Of a DNA stretch of 64,000 bases, positions 63,398 to 64,000 are shown piece by piece. Numbering within the stretch: the first letter of the stretch is position 1; the number at the start of each line of letters is the position of its first letter. The position numbers and the translations under genes are program-made. A model generated the notes under the pieces. The model was given only the letters and a program-made list of their open reading frames with translations. It made no database searches and was not told where the DNA came from. Source of the DNA: Argopecten irradians (taxonomy: Eukaryota > Mollusca > Bivalvia > Pectinida > Pectinidae); NCBI RefSeq assembly GCF_041381155.1, contig NC_091142.1:8365340-8429339 (forward strand), given 5' to 3'.

Positions 63398-63833
63398 ACG
63401 CTTGCAGATCATATATATATAAAGTAGCTGTAAAAGCACAACTGAATAGGGCTATTGGTTAACAATATAATGGAGAGCATTACGTACCAGTAGCCCTATT
63501 CCGTTTTAGTACATCACATGATAATTACTAGAAATATGATGCGATAACAGCCATGGTCTATTTTGTGACAGTTCATGGTTCTTCTTGGAGACTTTACCTG
63601 ACTACGGGAACTATACCAAATTATATTCCCCCGGGAATGAGCATGCGACCAAATATATGACGTCATAATGAATGTCATGTGACGTACTAAATCTATTATG
63701 GCCCTTTCCCTCCAGAACAGTTCTTCGACTCGGGGACTATACGTCGCCAGACAACACTATAGGAGAACAGTTCCCTCTGGAAAGGGCCATAATAGAATAT
63801 TTTTACAGCACCTTTATATGATCTGCAAGTGCC
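63398..63833. mobile_element. fold-back element with nested inverted repeats
   Basis: Outer arms: CTTGCAGATCATATA...GTAGCTGTAAAAG on the left and the complement of CTTGCAGATCATATAAAGG, TGCTGTAAAAATA on the right. Inside are a second pair (AATAGGGCTATTGG / CCAGTAGCCCTATT, 63448-63503) and a third (TATTATGGCCCTTTCCCTC, 63694-63715, with its complement near 63776-63797). A TGACGTCA lies near 63658. From 63834 to the window end nothing was recognised. Confidence 0.6.
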
Positions 63834-64000
63834 TGTGGTCTAATTATAACACACTGTATGTTGAATATGAAGGTACATTTATATAATTACACTTAAGGGA
63901 TATAATCAGTATTTGTCACTGCTATTATTTCCCTATGAATTATATATTTAGTATTTTTTCACTTACATCCAGCTGGCTTTTTTATACACGTGTCAGATCA

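Noticed and set aside
63950..64000. Possible AACS first exon ending at a GTAAGTG on the minus strand near 63967
   Set aside because: Joining it to exon 2 in the required phase creates a TAG, and the peptide does not resemble an AACS N-terminus.

Overview
The window is animal nuclear DNA: AT-rich, with intron-split genes, GT-AG junctions and many short transposable-element relics. The repeat content (tandem-core elements with GGACn and a 3' hairpin, tRNA-derived SINEs, many small TIR elements) looks like a lophotrochozoan, most likely a bivalve mollusc. That placement is inference; no species marker is visible.

Three gene families were recognised by translating exons and checking that each junction keeps phase. 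(1) Acetoacetyl-CoA synthetase (AACS), minus strand, occurs twice. The right copy (51787-63132 and beyond) is nearly complete; only the first coding exon is not seen. The left copy (2917-12930) is a direct segmental duplicate of about 10 kb holding only exons 3-14, so it lacks both gene ends although every exon in it is still open. (2) An L-serine/threonine dehydratase (SDS), plus strand, complete in seven coding exons (18284-22019, 323 aa). (3) Translation initiation factor eIF3 subunit C, minus strand, complete in 22 coding exons (26638-43066, 937 aa). SDS and eIF3c converge. SDS and AACS are metabolic enzymes and eIF3c is housekeeping; there is no operon-like logic.

Layout: 1-2760 non-genic with a GC-rich tandem repeat; 2761-13449 duplicated AACS block, enlarged by a 2.0 kb tandem-core element and a 1.06 kb TIR element that the other copy lacks; 13440-14345 a TACAGTCGGTACCATTG minisatellite at the duplication edge; 14346-18283 non-genic with SINE relics and hormone-receptor-like motifs; 18284-22019 SDS; 22020-26637 repeats; 26638-43066 eIF3c; 43067-44840 upstream region; 44838-46530 a 39/45-bp minisatellite; 46545-51786 non-genic; 51787-63132 AACS, with its own private 1.29 kb insertion and an internally duplicated exon; 63133-64000 fold-back DNA.

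The most unusual pattern is tandem amplification of 3' splice sites. At eIF3c exon 20, AACS exon 16 and AACS (right copy) exon 7, a unit made of the intron end, the AG and the first 10-22 nt of the exon has been copied several times into the upstream intron. This leaves rows of decoy acceptors, most of which would break the reading frame if used.
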